A stretch of 64,000 bases of DNA from an uncultured Dorea sp. (GCA_910578865.1 CAJTRM010000012.1:1-64000); one strand, 5' to 3'. Shown: positions 1-8,583, counted from the stretch's first letter. The notes: a model not told the origin generated them from the sequence alone. Numbers and translations are program-made.

Positions 1-51
1 ATTCAGTTGTCAATTTTCAGTTAGAATCACATTCATTGAGATTCCGAGAAG

Positions 52-1557
52 TTATTTCATCATATCTTCCAGACTGTCATACAATTTCAAATACTTATGG
101 TAGGCCTCCTCGTAGATCGCCCGGTGTTCCTCCTGCGGCTCGTGGAAACGCTTGTCTTTTACCGTCAGGCTCACTGCCTCCTCAAAGTCCCGGTACATTC
201 CTACCCCAACTCCTGCAAGGATAGCCGCGCCCAGCGTGGTGGCCGTATCCGACGACGGCACGACCACCGGTTTCCCGGTTACATCGGATTTAATCTGCGT
301 CCACAGAAGAGAATTGGCCGACCCGCCTATGGCCCTTAGAACCTGTGCATCTGCGCCTGCTTCTCTCGCCGCCTCAAGATTGTGCCGCAGGGAAAATGCT
401 ACGCCCTCCATTGCAGCTCTTATAAAATGTCCCTTGGTTTTACTGAAATCAAGCCCGTAGTACACTCCCTTGGCTCCCGGGTTCCAGATGGGTGAACGCT
501 CTCCCGCCATATACGGCAGAAACAGTACGCCGTCACTTCCGGCCGCCACCTTCGCCGCCGCCTCATTCAACAGCTCCAGAGAACTCTTTCCCTCCTGTCT
601 GCCTATTTCTCTCTCATAATCAGCAAACTCTTTCTCCAGCCATCTCATAACACCACCGCCGCCAGTAGTCCCCCCTTGCAGAAGCCAGCGTCCCGGAACC
701 ACATGATAACCCAGAATCAGACGTTCATCGGCTCTGTACACATCCGTACAGATGCTCATGCCTCCCGCCTGTCCTCCCTGCTCCTGGCATTCCCCCGGAT
801 GGATCACGCCCGCACCGAGTGTACCGCATGCCGCGTCCAGACCGCCTGCTGCAACAGGGATGCCTTCTATAAGCCCACATTCCTCCGCCGCTTTTTTCGT
901 AACCGTTCCGATCACCTGATGGCAGGGATAGATTTCCGGGAGCATAGAAGCCGGAATCCCCAGCTGTTCACACATTTCTTCATCCCACATTCCTGTATGC
1001 ATATCAAAACAGTGAAGTCCGTATCCCTGGGACATATCCTGCGTCATCTCCCCGGTCAGGCAATATGCTATGTAGCTGTTTGACTGCAGAATTTTATGGA
1101 TCCTTTTATATACCTCCGGCAGATTCCGCCGGTACCAGAGGATCTTGGCCGTCGTGTAGGACGGCTGCAGGGAGTTTCCGGACAGTGCAAAGATGGCGTC
1201 CGCCCCTATTTCCTCCTTTCGTTCTCTGCAGATATCCGCTGCCCTTGTGTCCATCCAGATTGGAGTATTGTAAAGCACATGCCCCTCCTGATCCACCGGA
1301 ATCGCAGACCAGCTCTGCCCGTCAATGCCGATGCCTGCAATCTCTTCCGGACGGATCCCCCCTGTATGCAGGGCCTCGCGAACTGCCAGGCAGACAGCCT
1401 CCCACCATTCCCGTGGATCTTGTTCTGCCCATCCCTCCCTGGGATAATATACCCTGTAATTACCGGACGAGGATGCCTTTACATGCCCTTCTCTGTCAAA
1501 AACAGCTATTTTACAGGCGCTCGTCCCTATATCAATTCCTAATAAATATGGTTTCAT
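52..1557 (-). CDS. FGGY-family carbohydrate kinase (xylulokinase-like)
   Basis: Cytoplasmic sugar kinase of the FGGY family; it should transfer ATP phosphate to a ketose or related sugar. The 501 residues match the family length. The N-terminal phosphate-binding loop reads GIDIGTSACKIAVFD, GIGIDGQSW follows near residue 80, and the catalytic-aspartate segment is GGLDAACGTLGAG. GGTTGGGG, PYMAGERSPIWN and the C-terminal nucleotide-site segment IGGSANSLLW are also present. The gene is last in the module LacI regulator, class II aldolase, kinase, with only 2 bases between the regulator stop and its start. That pairing suggests the kinase makes the ketose phosphate cleaved by the aldolase. The substrate cannot be read from sequence: xylulose, fuculose, rhamnulose or another ketose are all possible. 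It could also supply the fuculose/rhamnulose phosphate for the nearby microcompartment, since no other sugar kinase is in the window. Confidence 0.9.
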   Translation of the reverse strand: MKPYLLGIDIGTSACKIAVFDREGHVKASSSGNYRVYYPREGWAEQDPREWWEAVCLAVREALHTGGIRPEEIAGIGIDGQSWSAIPVDQEGHVLYNTPIWMDTRAADICRERKEEIGADAIFALSGNSLQPSYTTAKILWYRRNLPEVYKRIHKILQSNSYIAYCLTGEMTQDMSQGYGLHCFDMHTGMWDEEMCEQLGIPASMLPEIYPCHQVIGTVTKKAAEECGLIEGIPVAAGGLDAACGTLGAGVIHPGECQEQGGQAGGMSICTDVYRADERLILGYHVVPGRWLLQGGTTGGGGVMRWLEKEFADYEREIGRQEGKSSLELLNEAAAKVAAGSDGVLFLPYMAGERSPIWNPGAKGVYYGLDFSKTKGHFIRAAMEGVAFSLRHNLEAAREAGADAQVLRAIGGSANSLLWTQIKSDVTGKPVVVPSSDTATTLGAAILAGVGVGMYRDFEEAVSLTVKDKRFHEPQEEHRAIYEEAYHKYLKLYDSLEDMMK

Positions 1558-1559
1558 CT

Positions 1560-2564
1560 CTACCTCTTCTTTATGGTCCTGCCTTCCACAAAACCTGTCT
1601 GCAATTTTCTGCTCCTGATTACCTCCGGAGGGATTTCCCCGTTCAGCTTCTGAACCATTAATCCCGCCGCTTCACGCCCCATCTCCCTGGTAGGCTGTGT
1701 GACGATACTCAGCTGCGGAGCGCACGCCCTGGCAAATTCCAGGTTGTCAAACCCGATAAAGGAAAGGCGCTCCGGAATCTGCAGTTCCATCTCACGGGCT
1801 TCAATAATAGCCCCCATGGTCATCTCATAATTTGATACCACCACCGCGGTCAGATCAGGGTTTTTGTCCACCAGCTCCCGCATGCATCCGGCGCCGCCTG
1901 TAATAGTATAGTCCCCATGGATGAGCAGCCGTTCCTGTAAAGCGACCCCAGCCTCTTTCACTGCTTCTTCATATCCCCGGCGGCGTTCGTCTGCCGTAAA
2001 CACCCCTTTCGGACCAGCGATCATGCCGATCTGTGTATGCCCCGCGTCCATCAGTCTCTGCACGGCATCCCTGACAGCGCCGAAATTATCTGCCAGCACA
2101 CAGTCACATGCAATATCCCGGAATCTCCGGTCGATCAGCACCACTGGCTTGCCTTTTTTAATAAACTTATGAAGATGCACGCCGGAATTCCCTGACGGCA
2201 TGAGGATCAGCCCGTCTACCCTTTTCCTGTCCAGAAATTCAACGGCTTCCTCCTCTCTTTTCAAATCTGTTCGGCAGTCACAGATCATGGCGGCATATCC
2301 ATGGCTTCTCAATACATCCTCCACTTCGGTAATGATCTCCGCGCAGAAAATGTTATTTAACTCCGGGATAATGATCCCTATAGTCTTCGTTTTATTTGTC
2401 TTTAAACCGCGCGCAACCTCATTGACTTCAAACTGAAGCTCCTCAATAGCATCCTCAATCTTTATTCTGTTTTTTTCCCGCACATTTCCGCCGTTCAGGT
2501 AAGAAGAAATAGTTGCAAGCCCGAGCCCCGTCTTCCTGGCTATATCCTTAATCGTTGCTGCCAC
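1560..2564 (-). CDS. LacI-family transcriptional regulator
   Basis: DNA-binding sugar-responsive repressor. The N-terminal helix-turn-helix is TIKDIARKTGLGLATISSYL, followed by the hinge and a periplasmic-binding-protein-like effector domain beginning KTIGIIIPELNN. I chose the GTG at 2564, giving 334 residues. It has an AGGTGG ribosome site about 7 bases upstream, and LacI proteins normally begin right at the T-I-K-D-I-A segment. An ATG at 2636 would add 24 unusual residues and overlap the aldolase gene by 23 bases. It sits between the aldolase and the kinase, and a perfect 20-bp palindrome of LacI-operator type lies in front of the aldolase. Autoregulation of this three-gene module is the likely arrangement (inference). 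Confidence 0.9.
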   Translation of the reverse strand: MAATIKDIARKTGLGLATISSYLNGGNVREKNRIKIEDAIEELQFEVNEVARGLKTNKTKTIGIIIPELNNIFCAEIITEVEDVLRSHGYAAMICDCRTDLKREEEAVEFLDRKRVDGLILMPSGNSGVHLHKFIKKGKPVVLIDRRFRDIACDCVLADNFGAVRDAVQRLMDAGHTQIGMIAGPKGVFTADERRRGYEEAVKEAGVALQERLLIHGDYTITGGAGCMRELVDKNPDLTAVVVSNYEMTMGAIIEAREMELQIPERLSFIGFDNLEFARACAPQLSIVTQPTREMGREAAGLMVQKLNGEIPPEVIRSRKLQTGFVEGRTIKKR

Positions 2565-2613
2565 GGTCTGTCCACCTGCCTTTTCTATATTGATTCTTCC
2601 GGCAAAAAATCCG

Positions 2614-3468
2614 TTACATTCCTGCCTTACCGTCACATCCGCAGACTTTCATGCGGCCTTTCACCAGCTCTGTCACAGCTTCCATGCCTACAGTTCCTAA
2701 CTTCTTCGGATCATAGGTCTCCGGCTTCTCCTGAAGGAGCTTTTTCACTGCGTCTGTATATGCAGCCCTCAGCTCCGTTGCGAAGTTCACTTTACAGATC
2801 CCCCTTCTCACGCATTCCTTCACATCTTCATCGGTAAGCCCTGACGCACCGTGAAGCACCAGCGGCACAGACACCAGCTTTCGGATCTCAGACACTCTCT
2901 CCTTGTCAAGTACCGGTGTTCCCACATAGAACCCATGTGCAGTCCCGATGGCAATCGCAAGAGACGATATTCCCGTGCGCTCCACAAACTCCTTTGCCTC
3001 CTTCGGATCTGTATTGGTGTCTGCGTCAGCCTCCAGGTCGTCTTCCTTTCCGCCCACTTTCCCGAGTTCCGCCTCCACCGGAATCCCAAGGGCTTTCGCT
3101 TTTTCCACCACTCTTTTTGTCACCTCAATGTTTCCCTCAAAATCTTCCTTGGATCCGTCGATCATTACAGAAGTATATCCCGCGTCCATAGCATCCACAG
3201 CAATCTCATAGCTGTTCCCGTGATCCAGATGAAGACATACCAAAGCTTCGGACCTCTCGGCCTCCGCCTCGACGATTGCACGGTAGGTCTCAAGTGTTCC
3301 ATACTTGACGGTGGACGGTGTGGTCTGAAGCATAACCGGAGCATGAAGCTCCTCTGCCGCACGTATCACAGCTTTTACCGTTTCCATATTCTCCACATTA
3401 AACGCACCTACTGCGTATCCGCCCTTCTGGGCATCCAAAAGCATTTTTTCCGATGTAACCAATGGCAT
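2614..3468 (-). CDS. Class II (zinc) ketose-bisphosphate aldolase, GatY/KbaY/Fba-like
   Basis: Zn-dependent aldolase that splits a ketose phosphate or bisphosphate into DHAP and an aldehyde. The 284 residues show the zinc-site segment CLHLDHG, VMIDGS, the glutamate-containing VEAELGKVGG, IGTAHGFY and the phosphate-binding LHGASG, with VNFATELR near the C-terminus. A strong AGGAGG site precedes the ATG. It is the first gene of the LacI-regulated module and is preceded by a sigma-A promoter with a palindromic operator. Family membership is certain. Fructose-1,6-bisphosphate, tagatose-1,6-bisphosphate or a ketose-1-phosphate as substrate cannot be distinguished. The neighbouring FGGY kinase makes a single-phosphate ketose plausible. 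Confidence 0.88.
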   Translation of the reverse strand: MPLVTSEKMLLDAQKGGYAVGAFNVENMETVKAVIRAAEELHAPVMLQTTPSTVKYGTLETYRAIVEAEAERSEALVCLHLDHGNSYEIAVDAMDAGYTSVMIDGSKEDFEGNIEVTKRVVEKAKALGIPVEAELGKVGGKEDDLEADADTNTDPKEAKEFVERTGISSLAIAIGTAHGFYVGTPVLDKERVSEIRKLVSVPLVLHGASGLTDEDVKECVRRGICKVNFATELRAAYTDAVKKLLQEKPETYDPKKLGTVGMEAVTELVKGRMKVCGCDGKAGM

Positions 3469-3489
3469 ATTTTCTTCCTCCTGATTTCT

Positions 3490-3509
3490 AAACCGAAACG
3501 TTTCGGTTT
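3490..3509. promoter_or_regulatory. Perfect 20-bp palindromic operator, LacI type
   Basis: The sequence aaaccgaaacgtttcggttt is a perfect inverted repeat with a central CG, as in LacI/GalR-family operators. It starts about 14 bases downstream of the predicted -10 box and ends 21 bases before the aldolase start, so a bound repressor would block initiation. The LacI regulator of the same module is the obvious ligand (inference). It lacks the TG...CA ends of a CcpA cre site. Confidence 0.85.
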
Positions 3510-3522
3510 TATTCCTGTCTTT

Positions 3523-3551
3523 ATCTTATATTACTACTTTGGCGCTGTCAA
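3523..3551 (-). promoter_or_regulatory. Sigma-A promoter of the aldolase-lacI-kinase module
   Basis: On the minus strand TTGACA (3546-3551) is followed after 17 bases by TAAGAT (3523-3528). The -35 box is perfect. The palindromic operator lies just downstream, and the terminator of the preceding microcompartment unit lies just upstream. Confidence 0.78.
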
Positions 3552-3552
3552 G

Positions 3553-3598
3553 AAAAAAGCTGTAAATGCAAACAACTATCTATTTGCATTTACAGCTT
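3553..3598 (-). terminator. Rho-independent terminator ending the microcompartment operon
   Basis: A perfect 16-bp stem (arms 3557-3572 and 3583-3598, 10-base loop) is followed on the minus strand by a run of T (3553-3558 read as A on the plus strand). It lies about 70 bases after the pduQ stop and separates the microcompartment unit from the LacI module. Confidence 0.9.
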
Positions 3599-3667
3599 CT
3601 GCTGAATTATATGTTAAGGATAACCCCATGCTCAAACCAACACCCCCGCAGCCAACAGTCGCATACT

Positions 3668-4813
3668 CTACCACAGGTTCTTATAGATCTGTATCACATC
3701 CGCCTTCGTCGCGGCCCTGGGATTAGTCGCCGTGCAGCCGTCCGCCAGCGCGGCGTCTGCCATCACATCCAGTTTACTCATATACTCCTCCTCTGTGATG
3801 GTTCCCATCTGGGAAACAGAAAGAGGGATATCCATCTCTTTCAGCATAAACTGCACCCAGTTTACAAGGGAGCGGACCGTCATAATCTTATTATAGCTGC
3901 TGAGCCCCAGGATCTGCGCGATGGTAGAATACTTCTTTACCGCAGGCAGATATTCCGACCGGCTCTTGCTGTGTTTATTGATATCACTGTTAAATTCAAT
4001 AATATGAGGCATCAGCATGGCATTGGCGCGCCCGTGGGGAATGTGGAACATGGCTCCCAGCTGATGCGCCATTCCGTGATTGAGCCCCAAAGATGCGGAG
4101 TTAAATGCAAGTCCCGCCAGACAGGACGCCGCATGCATTTTCTGTCTTGCATGGGTATCGTTTCCGTCCAGATACGCCCGCAGAAGGAATACACCGCAGA
4201 TCTCAATGGATTTTTCCGCCAGCGCCGTGGCAAAGTCATTCCTCTCTGTACTGACGCATGCTTCGATAGCGTGAGTCAGCACATCCATTCCCGTATCTGC
4301 CGTAATGGCAGGCGGAACGCTCCTCACAAGCTCTGCATCGAGGATAGTCTCCTCCGGCGTCAGGGAAGGGGATACAAGGGGATATTTCCGCTCTGCCTCC
4401 CGATCTGAAACCACTGCAAATGAGGTAACCTCAGAGCCGGTCCCGCTGGTGGTAGGAATCGCAATCAGCCCTACTTCCCCGTAAGGCTCCACCTTCAGGG
4501 CGAACTCACGGATAGACTTGGAAGAATCAATGGCAGAGCCCCCTCCCACTGCCACAATGGCATCCGGGCGATAGCTGAGCATTTTCTTTACACCTTCACT
4601 GATCTTGCTGATGGGCGGATCGGGTACAACATCATGGAAAATGTCATACTCTGTCCCTCCTTCTCTCAGCGGCCCTGTAATCATATCAATCATTCCGCTC
4701 TGCACCACAAACGGATCTGTAATGATCAATACCCTTCTGTAAGGAATCTCTGTCAGACGCTCAAGCGCCTGATCTCCAAAATATATTTTTGTCCTGATCT
4801 CAAACTTCTTCAT
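3668..4813 (-). CDS. pduQ: Iron-containing alcohol dehydrogenase, PduQ-type propanol dehydrogenase
   Basis: Group III Fe-dependent alcohol dehydrogenase. It should reduce propanal to 1-propanol and recycle NAD+ inside the microcompartment. The 381 residues show the NAD loop VGGGSAIDSSKS (about 89-100) and IPTTSGTGSEVTS. The four metal ligands expected from FucO are visible as D177, H181 (MDVLTHAIEA), H246 (GLNHGMAH) and H260 (IPHGRANA). The stretch from IPTTSGTGSEVTS through SVPPAITADTGMDVLTHA is closer to PduQ than to FucO as I recall those sequences. I started at ATG 4813 (MKKFEI) behind a GAAAGGAAA site; the longer frame from 4879 would overlap deoR. It is the last gene before the terminator. 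A lactaldehyde reductase role remains an alternative. Confidence 0.87.
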   Translation of the reverse strand: MKKFEIRTKIYFGDQALERLTEIPYRRVLIITDPFVVQSGMIDMITGPLREGGTEYDIFHDVVPDPPISKISEGVKKMLSYRPDAIVAVGGGSAIDSSKSIREFALKVEPYGEVGLIAIPTTSGTGSEVTSFAVVSDREAERKYPLVSPSLTPEETILDAELVRSVPPAITADTGMDVLTHAIEACVSTERNDFATALAEKSIEICGVFLLRAYLDGNDTHARQKMHAASCLAGLAFNSASLGLNHGMAHQLGAMFHIPHGRANAMLMPHIIEFNSDINKHSKSRSEYLPAVKKYSTIAQILGLSSYNKIMTVRSLVNWVQFMLKEMDIPLSVSQMGTITEEEYMSKLDVMADAALADGCTATNPRAATKADVIQIYKNLW

Positions 4814-4875
4814 ATGCCGGTTTCCTTTCTCTACTGAGGGTACCCTTAGTGCACTTGAGGCGTGTATCCCTTTGT

Positions 4876-5643
4876 TCACTGAGGGTAGATACAGTGAATT
4901 CCTTTTTCTTCAAAAAATGCACACCAATCTTCCGGGGGGCTTTGATCAGTGACCACCGTCGTAATATCTGAAAAATCTCCGATCTTGGCAAATGCCATTT
5001 TTCCGAATTTGGAACTGTCCACTGCCAGAATCCTCTCTTTTGCCGCCTTAAGCATGGTATGCTTTATTGCTGCATGCAGTTCGTCAGAATCAAAAAAGCC
5101 GTCGTCTTTCCACACTGTTTTTGCAGAAATAACAGCCTTATCCACATGATATGATTTTATCATCCTCTCTGCCTGAGGCCCCATCATTGCCAGGCAGCCT
5201 TCCTTCAGAACTCCGCCGGTAGACAGTATCCGCCAGTCCGACAGCATATCCACCGTCTCGATAACGATCTCAACAGAATTAGTGATCAAAGTAAGACCCT
5301 TTTTCCCCTTCAGCTGCTTCACAATAGCTACTGCAGTAGAACTGGCATCCAGTATGATCTTTTCTCCGTCCTGTATCATACCGCCGATGATCTCCGCAAT
5401 CTTCTGTTTCTCGATGATATTCCAGTTTTTCCGGATATTGAACGGAAAATCCAGGTTTGCATTTTCATTTATGACGGCTCCGCCATAGCTTTTTATGGCA
5501 AAGCCGTCATTCTCCAGCTTCTCTAAATCTCTTCTGATTGTTTCTTCTGATACGTCATAAATCTGGCTGAGTTCACTGACAACAACTCTTTTTTCGGCCT
5601 GTAACTTCTCAAGTATTGCATTTCGTCTTTCAATTGCAAGCAT
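4876..5643 (-). CDS. DeoR/GlpR-family transcriptional regulator
   Basis: Sugar-phosphate-responsive regulator, 255 residues. The N-terminal winged helix-turn-helix is typical (MLAIERRNAILEKL, then VSELSQIYDVSEETIRRDL), followed by the DeoR sensor domain with KIILDASSTA and the ITNSVEI segment. It lies inside the microcompartment unit between the PduT-like shell gene and pduQ, so it probably controls the locus. Candidate operators of the TTGTTTCT type occur at both predicted promoters of the locus (14081-14151 and 18538-18551) and resemble the TGTTTNWTTT boxes known for the DeoR-family LacR of lactococci. A sugar phosphate or DHAP would be a typical effector; this is inference. Confidence 0.9.
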   Translation of the reverse strand: MLAIERRNAILEKLQAEKRVVVSELSQIYDVSEETIRRDLEKLENDGFAIKSYGGAVINENANLDFPFNIRKNWNIIEKQKIAEIIGGMIQDGEKIILDASSTAVAIVKQLKGKKGLTLITNSVEIVIETVDMLSDWRILSTGGVLKEGCLAMMGPQAERMIKSYHVDKAVISAKTVWKDDGFFDSDELHAAIKHTMLKAAKERILAVDSSKFGKMAFAKIGDFSDITTVVTDQSPPEDWCAFFEEKGIHCIYPQ

Positions 5644-5675
5644 ACTCTACCTCCATTTACTCCTACAGACAACGA

Positions 5676-5692
5676 GGCAGACTCCGTCTGCC
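5676..5692. other. Short inverted repeat between shell gene and deoR
   Basis: GGCAGAC / GTCTGCC with a 3-base loop lies in the 55-base gap between the pduT-like stop and the deoR start. There is no T-run after it on the minus strand, so it is not a clear terminator. It could be an mRNA-stability or attenuation hairpin that lowers regulator output. Confidence 0.4.
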
Positions 5693-5698
5693 CCTATT

Positions 5699-6247
5699 CT
5701 ACAGAATAGCTCTGCGGATCTGTTCATCGGGACTTGCAATCACAGATGAATCCAGATACATTCCTTCTGCCGCAGCTGCATCCCTCGCACGCTCGATGGC
5801 TGCTTCTACCGCCGCCACCTCTCCTGTCAGAAACAGATATGATTTTCCGCACATTCCTCTTGCAAGACGAAGCTCAATCAAGTCAACGATTGCTGTTTTA
5901 GCCGCCTCATCTGCCGCAACGATAATGGAAGCTGCATCATAGGTCTCGATAATTCCAAGCGCCGCCACCTCTTCAATCTTCGTCGCACCATAGATTGCCG
6001 GGAAAATAGCTTCGTGGGGATTCCCCAGTACAAAACTTCCGATCAGCTGCGTACCATGCTGCACTTTCGCATTTTTAACAGCAGCATCTACTGCACTTAA
6101 ATCTCCCGTTATGATCACAATGTATTTTCCGGGACATACGGTCTGCGCTTCAATGATCTTGACGTCGGAAGTTTTTACCATAGCATCTGCCGCCACTACG
6201 CCTGCGGAGACAGTTTTATATTCTACCATTCCAATTGCTTTACTCAT
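5699..6247 (-). CDS. pduT: Tandem-domain microcompartment shell protein (BMC-T), PduT-like
   Basis: Trimer-forming shell protein with two fused BMC domains in 182 residues. The first begins MSKAIGMVEY and the second near residue 95 with ALGIIETYDAAS. Cys38 (QTVCPGKY) falls at the position that ligates a [4Fe-4S] cluster in PduT of Citrobacter/Salmonella, so this subunit can carry electrons through the shell. The adjacent upstream gene is the PduS-like flavin/iron-sulfur protein, its known partner, 19 bases away. It is the only BMC-T in the locus; no PduB-type trimer is present in the window. Confidence 0.92.
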   Translation of the reverse strand: MSKAIGMVEYKTVSAGVVAADAMVKTSDVKIIEAQTVCPGKYIVIITGDLSAVDAAVKNAKVQHGTQLIGSFVLGNPHEAIFPAIYGATKIEEVAALGIIETYDAASIIVAADEAAKTAIVDLIELRLARGMCGKSYLFLTGEVAAVEAAIERARDAAAAEGMYLDSSVIASPDEQIRRAIL

Positions 6248-6266
6248 CTTTCAGTGTACGTCCTTT

Positions 6267-7592
6267 CTATTTCTCTATTACAATACATTTGTCAGATACT
6301 TCTGTGATCCTGCCGGTGATCGATGCGTGGATCCCGACGCTGAGCCCTTTGCCGGGCTCTGCGATCATCTGTCCTGCTTCTACCATATCCTGCGGCTTTA
6401 CGATCGGCGATGCCGGAGCTCCGATATGCTGTCCGAGAAGGATCCGGACCCGTTTTACATCTGCCTTTTCATCCTGCAATGGCGCTTCCTTGTCATACTG
6501 TGTCAGATCAAGCCTAGCCATTAAACGTTCCATCGGGACCTTCCGGTATTCCCGCTCCGGCCCTACCGGCTTCGGCTCCACTCCCTGAGGAGGACGGATG
6601 CCGTTTGCACGCAGGCCTGCCTTATAATCTGCCATCAGAGATCTTGGCGAAAGACTCTGCATGCAGGAATACATCTCACACAGACCGCAGGAGGAACAGA
6701 ACATCGTATTGAGAAATACCTCTGTCTCCTGCATATCCTTACATGTTGCCGCCCTCATAAACTTGTGGGGCTCAATAGGATGCCCCAGACGGTTCCGAGG
6801 ACACAGATCGGTACACATCGTACACTGGCAGCAGGATGCAGCCGCGCGCTTCAGATCAATAGATGCCTTACGGTTCTTCTTCTGGATGATCAGATGATCT
6901 TCCGGAAGTACAAGGATTGCATTGGTCGTCTTCGTCACCGGCTGTGACCCGATACCGATATTCCCCATCATCGGCCCGCCTACGAAATATACGGGATTTC
7001 TGACAGTGGATCCCCCCGCCATCGAAACAACCTCCTCCAGCGTACACCCGATAGGCACTCTCACCGTAACCGGATGCTTTACCTCAGCAACGACAGACAC
7101 TAATTTGTCCACAACCGGGGTCTGTGCTTTTACCGCCCGGTATACATTATAGACCGTCTCTACATTGAATACGGCCACCCCGCTCTCGATGGGAAGCCCT
7201 CCGGGCCTTACAACTTTCCCTGTCACCTCATAGATCAGCACTACTTCGTCGCCTGCAGGATATACTTCGTCCAACAGGCCTAATCTTACACCTTCATAAT
7301 CTCCGATACAGGCGTTAAGCGCTTCAATCGTCTTTTTGTAGGCCTTCTTGATGCCGATGACGATATCTTTCGCCCCCACCGTCCGGCCGATCATATAAAA
7401 AGTCTCCACGATCTCCCGTGCGTACTTTTCCAACAATTGTCTATGTAATCTCAGTAGTGGTTCACATTCTGCACAGTTTAAGATAATCGTCTCCGCACGC
7501 TCGTCCAGCTTCGCATAAGTAGGGAAGCCTGCGCCGCCTGCACCGACGATCCCGCTCTGCTGTAAGATGCTGCTTAATTCTTTCATTTCCAT
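6267..7592 (-). CDS. pduS: PduS/RnfC-like electron-transfer flavoprotein
   Basis: Soluble RnfC-related NADH/cobalamin-reductase-like protein, 441 residues. The N-terminal nucleotide-binding loop is GIVGAGGAGFPTYAKL, followed by an RnfC core and SLBB segment. Two ferredoxin-type motifs are present: C254-C264 (CCQCTMCTDLCP) and C299-C310 (CSSCGLCEMYSC). A lipoyl-like barrel closes the C-terminus (ISGR-type, here ITGRITEVSDK). In B12 systems PduS reduces cobalamin. This locus uses a glycyl radical enzyme, so its job is more likely electron exchange across the shell with PduT, either NAD recycling or supplying the activase with low-potential electrons (inference). It is 9 bases from the BMC-P gene. 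Confidence 0.92.
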   Translation of the reverse strand: MEMKELSSILQQSGIVGAGGAGFPTYAKLDERAETIILNCAECEPLLRLHRQLLEKYAREIVETFYMIGRTVGAKDIVIGIKKAYKKTIEALNACIGDYEGVRLGLLDEVYPAGDEVVLIYEVTGKVVRPGGLPIESGVAVFNVETVYNVYRAVKAQTPVVDKLVSVVAEVKHPVTVRVPIGCTLEEVVSMAGGSTVRNPVYFVGGPMMGNIGIGSQPVTKTTNAILVLPEDHLIIQKKNRKASIDLKRAAASCCQCTMCTDLCPRNRLGHPIEPHKFMRAATCKDMQETEVFLNTMFCSSCGLCEMYSCMQSLSPRSLMADYKAGLRANGIRPPQGVEPKPVGPEREYRKVPMERLMARLDLTQYDKEAPLQDEKADVKRVRILLGQHIGAPASPIVKPQDMVEAGQMIAEPGKGLSVGIHASITGRITEVSDKCIVIEK

Positions 7593-7601
7593 AAATGTTC
7601 A

Positions 7602-7868
7602 CTACTCCAGTCCTGTTCCATCATCAATAATACCAATAATTGCCGCGTCCACAGGTGCATCTGACATTACGCACCCTTTTCTGGCGGCACTTCCCTGGGC
7701 TACAAGAACATAGTCTCCGATTCCCGCGCCGATATTATCAATCGCCACCAATTGCCCGGCCCCTTCTTTCATATGCTCTACGACCTCTACGATCATAAAT
7801 TTATTCCCGACTAATTTGTCGTGCTTTCTTGTGGAAACAATGCTTCCTACAACTTTACCTGCGAGCAT
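7602..7868 (-). CDS. Microcompartment vertex protein, EutN/CcmL/PduN family (BMC-P)
   Basis: Pentameric shell protein that caps the icosahedral vertices. The 88 residues begin MLAGKVVGSIVSTRKHDKLVG and contain the family segment DNIGAGIGDYVLVAQGSAAR followed by CVMSDAPVDAAIIGIID. Length and order match EutN/PduN. It lies between pduL and pduS, the usual place. It is the only vertex protein in the locus. Confidence 0.93.
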   Translation of the reverse strand: MLAGKVVGSIVSTRKHDKLVGNKFMIVEVVEHMKEGAGQLVAIDNIGAGIGDYVLVAQGSAARKGCVMSDAPVDAAIIGIIDDGTGLE

Positions 7869-7938
7869 AATTTACCTCCAATTTGTCCTGCGATAATCTG
7901 ATACAGCAAACATGGAACCATCTGCCGTACCGGCCCGG

Positions 7939-8583
7939 CTATTTTATAATAGTCACTGTCTGCCCGGTCGCTATCTTTGCCGCGTTGGCCTCGTCTGTAT
8001 CAATATGCATTTCCAGGGTAAAACTATCGTCTACCCGGATCTGGACATGGTTAAATACAGTACCTCTCTCGTTATCGGCCTTTACAGATACTGTCTGGCC
8101 GTCTGCAACGCCTGCCGCCGCCGCATCCTTCGGAGCCATATGGATATGCCTCTTTGCAATGATACAGCCTTCTTCCAGATAGATCACGCCTTTGGGCCCT
8201 ACGATCGCAACCGGTGCGGAACCCTTTGTATTGCCGGATTCCCTGATAGGCGCCTTCACGCCGAGCCTGATCGCATCTGTGGCAGAAATCTCCACCTGGG
8301 ATTTGCTTCTCACAGGCCCCAGAATTCTGACATTCTCGATTGCCCTTAATTTTAACCCGACGATCGTCACCTGTTCATTGGAAGCAAACTGTCCGCCCAT
8401 CAGCTCTTTCTTTTTAGTAAGCTGATAGCCTTCGCCGAACAGGGCTTCTACATGTTCCTGGGTCAGATGGATATGCCTTGCAGACACTCCGATGGGCACC
8501 AGAAATCCATTGCCGGACTTCTCCTGTTTTTCAAGTGCTTCTAATACCATCCTGGTAATTAATTCTACATTCTGATTTTCCAT
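7939..8583 (-). CDS. pduL: Phosphate propanoyltransferase PduL with N-terminal encapsulation peptide
   Basis: Converts propionyl-CoA and phosphate to propionyl-phosphate and frees CoA inside the compartment. The 214 residues contain two PduL repeats with zinc-binding histidines in VSARHIHL (H37, H39) and AKRHIHMAP (H146, H148). The first 20 residues (VELITRMVLEALEKQ) form an amphipathic helix of encapsulation type. I start at ATG 8583, seven bases after a GGGTGGG site; a GTG four codons upstream at 8595 is the alternative. No propionate kinase is visible in the window, so ATP formation must use a kinase encoded elsewhere. Confidence 0.92.
   Translation of the reverse strand: MENQNVELITRMVLEALEKQEKSGNGFLVPIGVSARHIHLTQEHVEALFGEGYQLTKKKELMGGQFASNEQVTIVGLKLRAIENVRILGPVRSKSQVEISATDAIRLGVKAPIRESGNTKGSAPVAIVGPKGVIYLEEGCIIAKRHIHMAPKDAAAAGVADGQTVSVKADNERGTVFNHVQIRVDDSFTLEMHIDTDEANAAKIATGQTVTIIK

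Noticed and set aside
3490..3509. CcpA cre site reading of the palindrome
   Set aside because: It lacks the TG...CA ends and spacing of cre; a perfect CG-centred repeat next to lacI fits the local regulator better.
2851..3726. Long plus-strand reading frame of 291 codons over the aldolase gene
   Set aside because: It runs antisense to clear class II aldolase coding sequence, crosses the operator, promoter and terminator, and has no family motif; a coding shadow.
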